This document shows positions 34,766-46,381 of a DNA stretch of 64,000 nt, piece by piece. The position numbers and the translations under genes are program-made. Numbering within the stretch: position 1 is the stretch's first letter; each line of letters starts with the position of its first letter. The DNA lies in the NCBI GenBank assembly GCA_036852015.1, contig JAANDG010000622.1:1-64000 (forward strand). The letters are read 5' to 3'. The notes under the pieces were generated by a model that worked only from the letters and a program-made list of their open reading frames with translations, did no database searches and was not told the origin of the DNA. This DNA is from Pelodera strongyloides (Eukaryota > Nematoda > Chromadorea > Rhabditida > Rhabditidae).

Positions 34766-37552
34766 ATGGCTGCTCCTCAGTTTGGGGGTGGCGTACCTCT
34801 GGAAGAGTTATTCGGGAACCCATTTGCCAAGAAAAAAGAGCCTACTCAAATTCCAAAAGCCGTGCAGGTATCGTTCCTTTTGAATGCATCACTTTTCATC
34901 AAGTAGCTGTTAGCTGTGCTAACCTCTAAAATGCCTTTCATCCTTTCTAATTCTCCAATTCAGGAGTTTCAATACCAACCGTCTGCGTACTGTGCAATGA
35001 TCGACCAAATGATTGGCACAAGGACGAGACCATGGAATCCAGATCGTGTGCCTATTAAGCCCAAACAGGTATCATTTATCCTTTAAAGCGAAATACCATC
35101 CGGTTTTTGAAACGCATCTCAAATATCCGCATTCTTATGCAGTTATGCTAAAAGGGGTCTATTGGGGTCTATTTTTTATTCAAATTTATGCTCATTTGCA
35201 TATGAAGCATAGGAAGGCAGGGAGTACACGATGCGTTTCAAAAACCGGCCGGTATTTCGCTTTAATAATACGGAATCATTTTAGAATAGCTTTATTTATC
35301 CTGTTGACCAAAATAATTCGCTAATTGCTATCGTAGACAGCCCTGTTCTCTCTGCGTGAAGTTGAAGTATTTAACGATCGAATGTTGTAGCTTAGCCAAA
35401 CAGCTAAACAAAGAAAAAAGCTCAACAAAATTCGTTTCGTTATTTCGTGGTAGCGTTCGTGTTTGCTATAGCGCGTACATTGACACATTAATTGCACAAC
35501 GCGGTTATTACATTTTCGTATTCAAGATAGCAGCAGCATTGTCTCGTGTCATTTCTTTACTCGTATAACAAAGGAGCTTGAAACATATGGTTTCCTCAAA
35601 ATGTGACAAGGAGGGATAATTTGAAATTACCAGCGATCTCATAATGCTTCATTGTCGGAGAGGAGAGTTCCGCGATTAAAGTATCATATAATATAATTTA
35701 GCGATTTTACATACTTTATTGAATGCACATGAACTTTACACAGAATAATGATTTGTGGCGGTTTACACTTTTGTCTGTATCAATTATCATTTTTATTCCT
35801 TTTTAATTGTCAGTTCATTCCAGATGCTTGGCCTTCCCGAACCTACCAAGGAGGAGCGTCTTGTAGCGGCCACAATGGAGAACTGTGCTGTAAAAGCAGT
35901 CATTTCAGGTTGGTTCGTTTATTCGTGTTTTGGTTTGAATTGGCGGAAGATGCTTTAGCGTAAGACTGTCATTCCTACATTTGATGAGGGTGGCGTATTT
36001 GTCATATTATAGAAATAAGAAAACGAAAATTCATGTATGCAGTTAAAGTATTTGTTTATCAATTATTAGTGCGTCTGCGTTTATGTAGAGTTAATATATT
36101 TTTGGTTGGAATTTATTATCTACGGATAAGTTAATAGGTCATTGTTGAGCTGATATCGTCGTATGGTCGTTTTTGGTTGACTAGTTGACTTTCGTTTTTT
36201 TTGGTTTGAGAAATATTTTCCCGCACACTGCGCGAGTAATGAACTTGTCTTGTTTCTAGGAGTGCTCGGTTTCGGAGTCGGAATGGCCTTCGGTCTCTTC
36301 ACCGCTTCAGTCGATCCACAACTTTCCATGGTTGGAGGAGATCCAACTAAACAGGTAGTTTCTTTTTCTCGTAACTACGATATTAATTGTTATTTAAACA
36401 TTTTAAGTACCAGATTTGAGACTTTGAGGATATAGGTAGGCTATATAATATTCGTCCATATTTCTATATTAAACCGCTTGCTGAAACCAAGCATGTACAA
36501 TGTGCCTGATTTATTTGATGTATATTTAACTCGTTTCCAGCTCACTCTAAAAGAGACATGGAAGGAGATGAGCTCTCGTATGAAATCGTACGGAAAGAAT
36601 TTCGGTTCGATTGGTCTCATGTTTTCTGGTGAGCATCTTTTTACTATGTTTTAATAGCTTTTTGTTCCGGTAGAATTGAAGAACACTACCCCTTTTTGAA
36701 AAATATTATCCCATGCAAAATAATAAACCCATTTTACAAACTACTACCCCCCTGTCTTTACAAAATACTACCCCTTTGGGGTAGTATGTTTCAAATTTGG
36801 GTAGTATTCTTCAGTGGGGTAGTATTCTTCAATTTTACCTATTGTTCCTTGTCCTTGCGTAACGACCCTACTATCCCAATAGTTCGTTATTTCGCATATG
36901 TTTGTTTATCCCGAAGAAAGTGAAATCTAATAAGTGTTGCTCTTGGTATTTATTCAACTACGCGATCTAGGTTATTTTCTTCACTGTTTAGAGATGATCT
37001 AAATGTCAGTCCGCGACTGTTTCGCACAAACTTATGGTGAAACACTGAAATATGTATCTCTATATTTCTCTCCCATAAACTAAAATTATGATTTCCCAAT
37101 TCAGGCACTGAATGTGTGCTGGAGACTGTTCGTGCAAAGAGTGACTGGCGTAATGGAACATATGCCGGAGGAGTTGTGGGAGCGGCACTCGGACTCAGAG
37201 CAGGTTCGTTTATATATATATAATTGTTACGTCTTTCTCAGATTTTAATTATGTGATGTTTCATCATCGTTATAAGTATTGTGATTATTGGCCCTGTATT
37301 AATATTCTTTTGATTGCAAGTCCGTGTGTTATTTATAGCAGCTCGTCAACAAAGTAAACTGCACGAGCGTTTTTTTTGCGAAATGTAAACTGTGGGTTAG
37401 TCAGAGGTTTTGTCGATTAAGTGTGTCTGATTGTTGGTTAATTACCTTTTATAATACCGTAATTCTTTCCAGGAATCAAGCCCGCCTTGTTTGGAGCTGC
37501 TGGCTTTGCTGCGTTCTCCACTGTTATTGATTATTACATGCGAGGACACTAA
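34766..37552 (+). CDS. timm22: TIM22, mitochondrial inner-membrane carrier translocase subunit (7 exons)
   Basis: Exons: 34766-34867, 34964-35068, 35824-35908, 36260-36354, 36541-36628, 37105-37203 and 37473-37552; all phases join, 217 aa. TIM22 is the channel subunit of the inner-membrane complex that inserts carrier proteins. The Tim17/Tim22/Tim23 pattern is visible in four hydrophobic Gly-rich segments: [50 protein letters not shown], and [18 protein letters not shown]. The invariant cysteine follows the second segment (TECVLE) and an earlier one is in [12 protein letters not shown]. The N-terminus is hydrophilic with no cleavable presequence, as expected. The acceptor TTTTCAG directly precedes the ATG, so the mRNA is probably trans-spliced. 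Length is close to other animal TIM22 proteins. Introns 2 and 5 contain foldback elements. Confidence 0.95.
35083..35265. mobile_element. AGCGAAATACC MITE in TIM22 intron 2
   Basis: TTAA-flanked terminal repeats AGCGAAATACCATCCGG and CCGGCCGGTATTTCGCT are followed inward by TTTTTGAAACGCATC. The centre has ATTTGCATATGA. It starts 15 bases after the exon 2 end (35068). Confidence 0.9.
36670..36840. repeat. Foldback element with ACTACCCC subrepeats in TIM22 intron 5
   Basis: The inverted ends are GGTAGAATTGAAGAACACTACC and GGTAGTATTCTTCAATTTTACC. Inside, the block ACTACCCC occurs three times in one direction and GGGGTAGT twice in the other. There is no TTAA flank, so it differs from the other MITEs. 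Confidence 0.75.
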
Positions 37553-39058
37553 ATATAGGAATTTAGTTTAAAGCGTTATGGGACGTGGTTTTGAAATTGA
37601 TGATGCTTCCTTCCCAAGTATAGCGTCTTTTGTGTGCATTTTCGGTACAGACATGGGAATGATGTTGCTCACCGTATCTGTCAAAACACGTACCCTACTC
37701 GCGTTGTTTCCTAGATTTCTCCTTGGGAATTTCGTGCTAAACTTGAACATAGCCACTGTGATTTCGAGCTGCTCAAGTTATGAAACTCGCTATTACATAT
37801 TACAAATCTATAGCATTGCTGTTTGTGATCTAGGGTTTTAAGCGTTTCAACGTAGGTTATTTTATGTCATCATGTTTTATTGAGGCTTGAAGTAATTGTT
37901 TAATATCATATAAATTGTCCGTTTGACGGGTATCGTTTTGTAGTAACAACTTGAGAACAGTCTTTATCAAGGTTGTTTCCCGCTGTTATAAGAGTTTAAT
38001 AGAATAATGATGTATGGTTAGTAATTACAGTTAATACATTTACATTGTTACACGTAGTTTATAGAATGAGTAGTGATAATAGGATTTCATTAATTTGTAA
38101 ATAATTGTTGAATTATTTTTTATTTGTTAAAATAATACCTTTTTTCTATAACTTGTGTATTCTATGACTATGATTAAATTGTGGAATGTTGAAGCTTGAG
38201 TTGGCGGTTTGAAGTTGTACGTATATATGTATTTATTTTGCAATTACGGTAAATTAAGAGTAATAGTCGTGTGGAGTATTTTTTTTACCGACATTCGACA
38301 TTATAATGGGATGGTTGAATTTGGCGCAACGCACCGCAAACGCAACCACGGAGAAATTACGCGATTACTGTAGCTTTTAGGATGAGTTAGGTCTGAGGCG
38401 CTAAACGTAGTTCGGTAGTTGCTTATGGTCGCTTCGTATCACTGTCAACGTCAACCAATCATCTTCCAATGGAAATTCTTCAGTGGATAGCGTCCCTATG
38501 TTTTGGAAACCAAACCTATTGCGGTCCGAGTTTATGCTTATGATTTTGCTCGCCCAAGTTTGTGAGGGCGAAACATTGGCAAGGTATGTGCGGCCCACTC
38601 TTTCTGACCCAGGGCACCGACAATCATCCGTCAACTAAGAAGCCTAGAGCATGTGCGTAGGTATATTGTATTTTTATTGAAATCTGAGGATGTTTGGTTA
38701 CAGGAGAAATCACAAGGACGGGTACTGTATGTATGTATAGGACCGAATTATTTAGCTGAAACGTACACTACACATCCTTTTTATTTCTGAAAATTTAGTG
38801 TTGCTTCCACTTTGAATAGCAATAGTGCAACTATAAATACCTAGAGACTAACCATAACGACAGTTGTTTCCTACATCTTTTAATAGGCAATCGTCGGTTT
38901 AATACGACCAAATTACGTAAGTTTTTGTTTGCTGGTGCGGAATCTTATGGGCGATGAGTACAGTAGGCTAGGCGGCACTAAAAGCCTCACGACGCATACA
39001 CTAATTAAGTGATCTAATGACTACTTTTGTGTAGATTTTCAAAATATAATCAATTTAG
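37553..39058 (+). other. Intergenic region between TIM22 and the PDZ gene
   Basis: This 1.5-kb stretch holds the TIM22 3' untranslated region and the upstream region of the PDZ gene. The first 290 bases contain a 60-90 codon frame on each strand, but neither has exon partners. No repeat family was recognised. Confidence 0.4.
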
Positions 39059-39067
39059 GAACAAGAT

Positions 39068-41738
39068 ATGGCGGAAATAGTTAAAGACAAAGTCGAAGTT
39101 CCTCTGAGAGCCAAGGGTTTCTCTGTCGGTGTGGAAATCAAGGACTCTAAGGTTATATTTTGTGGTTGAACATTATTCATTGTCTTTAATAAAGATTTAC
39201 GCTGGGGTATCAGACTTCCGAAATAATCAAGGTATCTTGAAAATGTCTACGTGAGTTTGTTTCCTAATATGTATGTAGGCATGTACGTCACGATACGGAT
39301 GGAATCCCGAAAAATGTTTTCCCCCGGAGTCACAACTGCCCGATAGAGTTACGCACTTGTTTAGGTCACGAAAATATACCCGTCATCTGTGTTTCTCGGA
39401 TATGTCTTCTGCAACGATGTTCTGTTGAATGTTAACGGAAAGGTATTTTACACCATTTTTTTATTACCATAATCCCTGTGATTGAAAAAGAACCAACAGA
39501 AATGAGTTCTGCTATATCTAGACAAACCATGTTATTTTTTATGCTAATGCTAAGCGTGCCTCTGCATGCCTTTTCTGGTCAGAAGGTAGTAGAAGTGTAG
39601 AAGGCCCTATCTTATGAAATGATAAACAAATATGGCGGATTTAGCCGGCCAAAAACACGGCTGAATTCTTTCGCGTTGTGATGGAAAATGCGCCCGGAAA
39701 AGTTGTCATTGAATACGAAAGAGAAGAACAAGGCAAAACTATTGTTAAGGTTGGTCGTATAATCATACTAAATAATTAAACAGTTGAAGAGTCTACTGTA
39801 ACCCGTAACTGAGATTGCTAGGTTACTACAGCACAGTGTACGAGTGTACTATTGCGCTTTAGCTATTCTGTAGATTCAAATTGCGTAAATGTAATATATG
39901 CCAAATGTCAAAGTCAATTATCTTGCCTCAAAATTAGTTTCTCGATCTAAAACAACATGCCTGAACTTTAACAATTAGTGGGAAATGGATTAAGTAGTGT
40001 ACAGTTTCTACTCTTGGTTAAAATAACTTGTTGAAAGTTTCGTTCAGCGTGTGTCTATGATAAGTAGTAAGGCCTATAGTTGGCACACTATTACGATAGC
40101 TTAGTCTTACTGTTGCCAATTACAGTATCTAGTTGTGAGCATTTTTTAGAATCTGGGTCAAAGTCGCCCCGGTTTCGATCAATTGGAGATTGAGCTGATG
40201 TGGAAGAACCCCGGACAACCACTGGGACTAATTGTGCATCGAGTGGGTGGAATTTGTAATTATCTTAATTGTATGATGTTCTTCTTAGTAAGCCTACACT
40301 GGCTGCACTATGGTAATCTTGTGTTACGCGAGAAATGGCGTGGAATCGAACCCTGGTCACTTGCACGGCTAGCAAGCGCCCTCCCGGTTAGGCCACACGA
40401 ACCACACAACCGATTCACGCAGAGGCCTCTTTCTGGGAGAATCTACCTGATTTAATATTATATTAGTCTATCCATTAGGATTCGACGAACAAAGTGATCA
40501 TTGCAATGGTGGAAAGTGGGTCTGCCGCGTCGAAATGTGTAATGGCCGGTGATATCCTTGGTTGGTTTTTATATTCTTATCTATATGATTTTAAACTATT
40601 ATTAACCGTTGAATCACTTTAGAGAGTACCGCCGTGGTAACTGAATGTAAATACCTGGTTATATGTCATGGTCCTAACGCCCCGTAAATCATCGTCATAA
40701 GTACCGAATCCTATGCATTTGTTGAAAACTCTGGCCTTGTTCGCTAGTACGTAAATCGGTGCACTGGAAATGATTGGCAAGTTTGAGGCGACTACAAGGC
40801 TATGTATAAATACAAGTATACGACTATTTTTTTCAGTGAAAGTGAACACTACGACAGTTAATGACCGTGATCAAGCTCGACAGGTAATTGATTGTTACGC
40901 AAACAAAACATCATAATTATATACTTATTACTGTAGCATAAAGAAATCACAGACACATGACATGGTATTTTCGCCATTCTTGTTGTCATGAAAATGATTT
41001 ATTCCAGTAAATGATTAAATTTCTTTTAGCTTATCGTTGACTCGATTACCAAGGAAAAACGAGTGAAAATGGTGCTCGAGAGACCACAACAGTATGAGAA
41101 TGTGCCAACGGTATGGTTGCAATTAAGCTGGGATTACTGTATTACTTGGAAACAAGAAGAATAGTTTAGTCTATTGATCACATATATCATTTCATTTTTT
41201 ATTCTACATGATAATGCCATAACACTTGAATAATGCCTGTACTTACGGTTAATTTGAGGTAATACACACCATGCGTCCATGTGATACATTTCAAATGACA
41301 TAATAACAGTTAATCTCATGATTAACTTAATTAACTTAAAAGGTTGGAGGAATATGATGAATTTACTTGTTGATTATTTTGATTAAACTGCTAGATGTTT
41401 ATAATACAATATTCCTATGTGAAGGATGACAACAAGTCCAAGTCTCTTGCTATGCCCGGAATTGATCCGAACAAGTCAAAATCGTATAGTCTGGTGAGTC
41501 TTTTTATACTAATAAGAATAAGAAGCTACTAACATTATACTAATTACTTGTCACAGATATACTTACCAAATGTTGGTAAAAACTCACGAATTACTATAAT
41601 CATCATAAATCGTTATAAGTACCTTTTTGCCAAACCACACAATATGTATGAAGTATGAGGTATACGGTATACGTCGACCTTAATTTGGAAATACTGTAAA
41701 CACTTTGACTATTCAGTCTCAATACTAACGGCTTAATT

Positions 41739-41769
<31 letters not shown>

Positions 41770-42865
41770 TTTTCTTAATTTAGGAACCTGCTGTACAGAA
41801 ATCGTCTACAGTTCTGAAGTCTGCGCAACTGACTCCCGGAGTGGTTCGTGAATAGTTTTGATAGTTTTTGGGTGTTTTTTTCTGGTTTATTTCTTCAATA
41901 AGGCTTCTATGTATGATTGAGTGAACCTTTCATGAATATTTCTTTTATTTCCAGGTTCCATCTGACACTGGTTGCGTGAAGTCTCTGAAGCCCCAGGCTC
42001 CTTCTGTAGCTAGTCCTGCTGCTGCAGAAAAGGAGAAGAAATCTGATCAGAATAAGTCCGTGGTAAGTAAATATTTCTAAATTTATGACTTCAATCGGAT
42101 TTCTTTGTTGATGTAGCCCTTCGACGATGAATCACTTAGCAAAACATCTTTGAATGAAATGTTTCGGCGTGTATTTAAAGGTGAACAACCATGTAGTAAA
42201 GGTCGAACCTTGGGATATGGCGTGCCGTTTTCTTATTTTATACATGGTGTCTTTGAATAGTTAACATCATTTAAAGTATCCATAGCACATATTTCCTTCG
42301 ATTATTTTGTCTAGCATCACATTTTCTTTGTTATCATTTCCGTGAATCATCCAAACATCTGTTTCAATTCCAAATTCGCAATAACGTAGACGTTTTCTTT
42401 TCGTAACATTTAAAAGGAAAGTTCGTTTTTCTTGTTATGCTTTGACTTGATTACACTTACTATTCACATTTGGAGGTTGGTTTATATTTGATAAAGCTTT
42501 ATGTTACTCATTGGTTTTCATTAAACATGGCGACCGCTTGGACCTAACCCTACAATATTCTGTTCCGTTTTTTCTTTTGCCCGACTGTTTTTCTCCTTTC
42601 CCTCTCACTCTTCAATATGCACTGCACTAAAAAATTAACACATCAATCATCATCGTAGGACAAGAACCCACGGACAAGACAATGTACAGATACGTGCCTT
42701 TTCATACGAGGACTTGTACCAGATCAGAATCAGCGTCCTTACCCTTCCATCAACTTTGTCGAATCTATTCGCCATCTGCGCCGCGACAGCGATTCGATTC
42801 AGAATGAACTCCAACGGGAGAATGCACACCTGCCTCCTCTACCCCCTCACTATCGAGGAAGTTGA
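39068..42865 (+). CDS. Two-PDZ-domain protein (11 exons)
   Basis: Exons: 39068-39151, 39365-39442, 39645-39749, 40150-40242, 40479-40560, 40837-40883, about 41030-41110, 41425-41493, 41784-41843, 41955-42062 and 42659-42865; about 337 aa. PDZ 1 spans residues about 9-85 (VEVPLRAKGFSVGV, KIYPSSVF, DVLLNVNGK, TAEFFRVV). PDZ 2 spans about 100-185 (QLEIELMWKNPGQPLGLIV, VIIAMVESGSAASKC, GDILVKVN, QARQLI). The first carboxylate loop is unusual (AKGFSVGV), the second is PLGLIV, so the second is the more typical peptide-binding site. The tail is Ser/Pro/Lys-rich and ends in a basic, proline-rich exon (NFVESIRHLRRDSDS, PPLPPHYRGS). Such proteins are cytosolic scaffolds. An acceptor TTTAG ends 9 bases before the ATG. 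The exon 8 acceptor (TGTGAAG) is weak. Confidence 0.85.
40328..40406 (-). repeat. tRNA-like SINE head in PDZ-gene intron 4
   Basis: On the minus strand GTGGCCTAACCGGGAGG resembles an A box, and GGGTTCGATTCCA is a good B box about 45 bases later. The ends cannot pair as an acceptor stem, so a tRNA-derived repeat is more likely than a working tRNA. Confidence 0.5.
41737..41765. repeat. (TA)n microsatellite in PDZ-gene intron 8
   Basis: About 13 TA units lie just upstream of the exon 9 acceptor. Confidence 0.9.
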
Positions 42866-42930
42866 ATCGTCGCCCATCCGATGCCGCTCCCGCTTCCGAT
42901 CCGCATCCGCCCCCGATGCCGTCGACCTGA

Positions 42931-43782
42931 GGCCGTATTCACCACTCACGGGGAATTTGTCCCCAGGGACAAATAATCCCTGGGGACAAAATCCCTGAGG
43001 GATTTTATCCCTACAGGGAGAAATTCCCTGTTCACCGAACTGCAAACCGATTCACACTCATTTGGGGAGATAGGGATTTTTTCCCTACAGGGATTAATAA
43101 ACTGTGCGGGGAAATTAAACTTTAAACGGAAATTTAAACTACTAGTGCACCTCTCCATCTGAGCAAACTCCATTTTCGTATTTTTGAGGGAATTCTAAAT
43201 TTTCAGTGAATTTCATTTTATTCTTGGTGAGCTAAGAAATGAGTGAGCGTTGCGTTCCATTTTTTTTCTTGTACTCGTGAGTTGTAATCTCGTTTTCAGC
43301 GAATATAATATGAGACTTTTTTTTGTAGGTATAATTTAATTTTAGAAAACCACTTACAACCAATAAAAGAAAAAATATTGAGTATCTAATAGTGTACGAG
43401 GCGTAGCCGCATAGCCTGCTCAAATTTAAGTTCCTAGTAAAATTTGGATAATTTTTGACAGTAAAAATTGAAGCCCGTTTTGTCCATAATTTGCACTATA
43501 TTATTCTTATAAATTAAAAACCTTTTAATAGGGCAAATTCCCGTAATTAAACATTAGAAAAAATCAAATGAAAACCGTAAACATTAGAAAAAGTGCCCAG
43601 GGAATCATTAGACCCCGAGCCAAAGGTGGGGACAGATTCCCTACTCCCTGACAGCATTTGGGGAAATAGGGAAAAATGGTGAATCACTAATTTGTCGGGG
43701 AATCGCTCCCTAGGGATTAATTTTTTGAAAATTGTCCCCAGGGAGCGATTCCCTGCAGGGAAACGGAATGGTGAATACGGCC
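42931..43782. mobile_element. 850-bp foldback element in the 3' region of the PDZ gene
   Basis: The inverted ends are GGCCGTATTCACCA and TGGTGAATACGGCC. Both subterminal regions carry clusters of short inverted units (GGGACA, TCCCTGGGGAC, CTCCCTAGGGA), and the centre is AT-rich. It starts 66 bases after the PDZ stop codon. The flanks are TGA and TAA, so a 3-bp TNA duplication is possible. It differs from the TTAA families. Confidence 0.8.
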
Positions 43783-44636
43783 TAAGGATCTCTGGAGCCC
43801 CCCCCCACTACTCGCCAAGGTCAAGAAAGGTGAATAAACGTCGCACCGTGGAAGACCTGAGTGTCCTTTTCTTACTCTTTGTCGCAGCTTTCCTGCGAAC
43901 GTTAAAATCATCACTTTCTGGAAAACAACTGCCCCCTGCAAGATGGAATAAGAGAAAAGGAAACGAGGGATCAATCAAAACCGAGGGACCAACAATTAAG
44001 CCTAGGATCAGGACTCCTTCTCCCTATATCCCTTTGACGTTCCTCCTGGCTCCCTAACTCCTCGTTGTAATGTAAAATAGAGAGCCCACCAAAAAACCAT
44101 CTCTAGCTCCCTCTCCCTATGATATTTCCCACTTTTCTCTAATCCCTGCCCTTTATACAAAGATTCACTACTTAAGGAGAAAAGGACGCTTGGCGCCCAC
44201 GGCAGCTTCAGGGGGATCCGACCCCGCTTTTGATATCTATGTTTTGTTCACGCTTCGCATTTTGGTAAACTGTATTATGTAAACGTGTGTATATGAAAGA
44301 CATCAAGATTGCCCCACAGAATCACCCACATACACAGAAACACACCTCTCCCGAAAGTAAGAGAGAATCAACACACTCTTAAACACCCGTCCTCCGAAAG
44401 ACCGCCGGTGAGTGCACCATCCGGGAATCGTGTCGTGCCCGGGTCCCCCGATTGGCGCATGAACATTCTACCATCGATTCGAACCATTCTCGTTCGTACA
44501 TCCGAATATTTATTACCGGAATTTCCGAAGAGTTATCCAGTTCTTGATTGAAGATCTGCATGTGATTGATGCAAATTTATGCTCAATCCGCTTGAAATAT
44601 GCAAATCCAATACATTTATTCTCTGACTGCGCGCTT
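43783..44636 (+). other. Sequence between the foldback element and the Gln/Pro-rich gene
   Basis: The first part (to about 44057) continues an open frame from the foldback element but has no recognisable protein features. It probably represents displaced 3' untranslated sequence of the PDZ gene. The rest would hold the upstream region of the next gene. No splice acceptor directly before 44637 was found. Confidence 0.35.
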
Positions 44637-46141
44637 ATGGATTTACAAGATGCCGTCCTTACGGGAGGGGGATCGAACAATTCGCAACAAGCGCAGCAAT
44701 ATCAGCAGTTTCCCGCAGCACAACAAGTGCCCAGTCAGCAGCAAATGCCTTATATGCAACATATAACTAGTCCCCTGCCTAGTCCTGCCGTTAGCCCAAG
44801 TGGACACCAACTAGTATACCAGCAGGTATATCAACAGGTATGTTATTTTATGTAAATGTGAAAAGTTATGCAATTCTTTTGCGTTATAAATGAGCAATTA
44901 GTGTTGTTTCCATTGTACGTGCTGGTTAGTTGGTTGTATGTACTGAGTACCGTAGTTCATTGTTTCGACTGTTTACTGATTACTACCAAATTCAGTACAC
45001 GCCGACGCAGTACACGCCCACGATCCGTCCGACGTCGTCGTATATCCCTCCGGCTCCTCAAGTTGTTCCGGCCACATTCCGCAAGGATCCGAATGCCGAT
45101 CCTCTCCTTCCGCAGGTAATTAGTATTTTCTCGTACTCTCTCTCTCTAATTTCTATGTTTGTTTAAAGGGACAGGCCCATCAAAGTAAACCTATATTTAC
45201 GATACGTTCATAGTGACTATCAAGCATTTTTATTACAATATATACAAACTAAATTTCACATTTATTTGCCATGGAAAACTTTTTTCCGATGCGCTCAGCT
45301 TAAATGTATACCGTAAAGCCGCAAATATCCTTGTCGTCAATGCAAATTTATCGTGAAATTATAATGCGATTAAAATTTGCATATATAGCTTTGAAATCTG
45401 CAGTTTTATGGTATACATATGCGTTGATCGCATTGGAAAAAAAGTTGTCTAGGGCGAATAATGGTGAAATTTAGTTTGTATATATTGTAATAAAAATGCT
45501 TGATAGTCATTATGAACGTATCGTAAATATAGGTTTATTTTGATGGGCCTGTTCCTTTAATGCGAGCAATCATCCCCTACAGCTACTAGCGAAAAGCGAA
45601 CTATACTTTTTAGTTTGCCACTCGTATAGATGTAGCCGGCAAGCAACTACACAAGTATTCTCTTTCTTTATTTTAGGGCATTAGGCCATTAGCCCTTATT
45701 TTTTATATTGTGAAATTGTTTGTTATTGGTAACGACATTTAGGATGTGCTGGATATCATGAACGCGCATAGAGACTTCTACAAGGCCATGCCCACCGAAC
45801 CGGGAATACTCAAGACCAGTAGGAATGATAATGCTCGTGAGTTTCTCTCTCACCACTCGTTATCCTTCCTTCTTTATTTTTCTCTGTATCTCTCTCCCTA
45901 TCTCTCTAAATCTCCTCTCCCTCTATCTCTATCTTTCTCTCTTTGCGTTTCTCCCAGTTTCTCCCAATTCTCGTGGTATGATTTTTTTGTTTTCTGAATA
46001 AACGTCGTTTCCAGTCTAAATAACCCCTTTGCAGCTCACGTTGTCCCGGAGAGTCTGGCGGATAAGGCTCCCGAGCAGGAGATTGCCTACGACCCGTCCC
46101 CGAAGCCGCTCAAAGTCACCCCAAGACGTGTCGGATCTTAA
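44637..46141 (+). CDS. Gln/Pro-rich protein of unknown function (4 exons)
   Basis: Exons: 44637-44837, 44996-45115, 45743-45836 and 46035-46141; phases join, 173 aa from the chosen ATG. The first 67 residues are low-complexity Gln/Ser/Pro (NSQQAQQYQQFPAAQQ). The middle has tandem YTPT units and ends FRKDPNADPLLPQ. Next is a short predicted helix, DVLDIMNAHRDFYKAMP, and the tail ends KPLKVTPRRVGS. No family was recognised. An upstream in-frame ATG at 44544 would add 31 residues, and the true 5' end could lie in an earlier exon. Exon 1 ends in two competing donors 12 bases apart (after 44825 and 44837), so a VYQQ insertion may be alternative. A polyadenylation signal AATAAA is at 46174-46179. 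Intron 2 contains a full MITE. Confidence 0.7.
45163..45560. mobile_element. Foldback MITE, GGGACAGGCCCATC type, TTAA flanks
   Basis: A full copy sits in intron 2 of the Gln/Pro-rich gene. Its two arms match those at 4240-4636 in inverted order. Confidence 0.9.
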
Positions 46142-46381
46142 TCACTGTCTCAACTGTTTATTTAAATGAACTTAATAAATATCTTGCTTGTTTCACAACG
46201 GCGTACCTTTGTGATTCTCTTGAATATTATTGTAATAGTACAATGAACAACAAACCCATACAGCAACAAACATCAACATTTTTCGTTCATGTAGACAGAA
46301 TATCGACGAAAGAGGGATTTAGAAAGATGACTGAAACATTTTTATTCCATAAATTATGTGATTTCCTCGTGATTTTCTATA
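46142..46381. terminator. Convergent 3' ends with two polyadenylation signals
   Basis: The plus-strand AATAAA at 46174-46179 would serve the Gln/Pro-rich gene. The minus-strand AATAAA (TTTATT at 46340-46345) would serve the basic secreted-protein gene. The two stop codons are only 240 bases apart. Confidence 0.6.

Noticed and set aside
40328..40406. A second tRNA gene on the minus strand
   Set aside because: The B box is good but the acceptor-stem ends do not pair. It is called as a SINE head.
42863..44057. Extension of the PDZ protein past its stop through the foldback element into the 121-codon frame
   Set aside because: The frame stops at 42863-42865, and the downstream frame begins inside the element. 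There is no splice pair that joins them.
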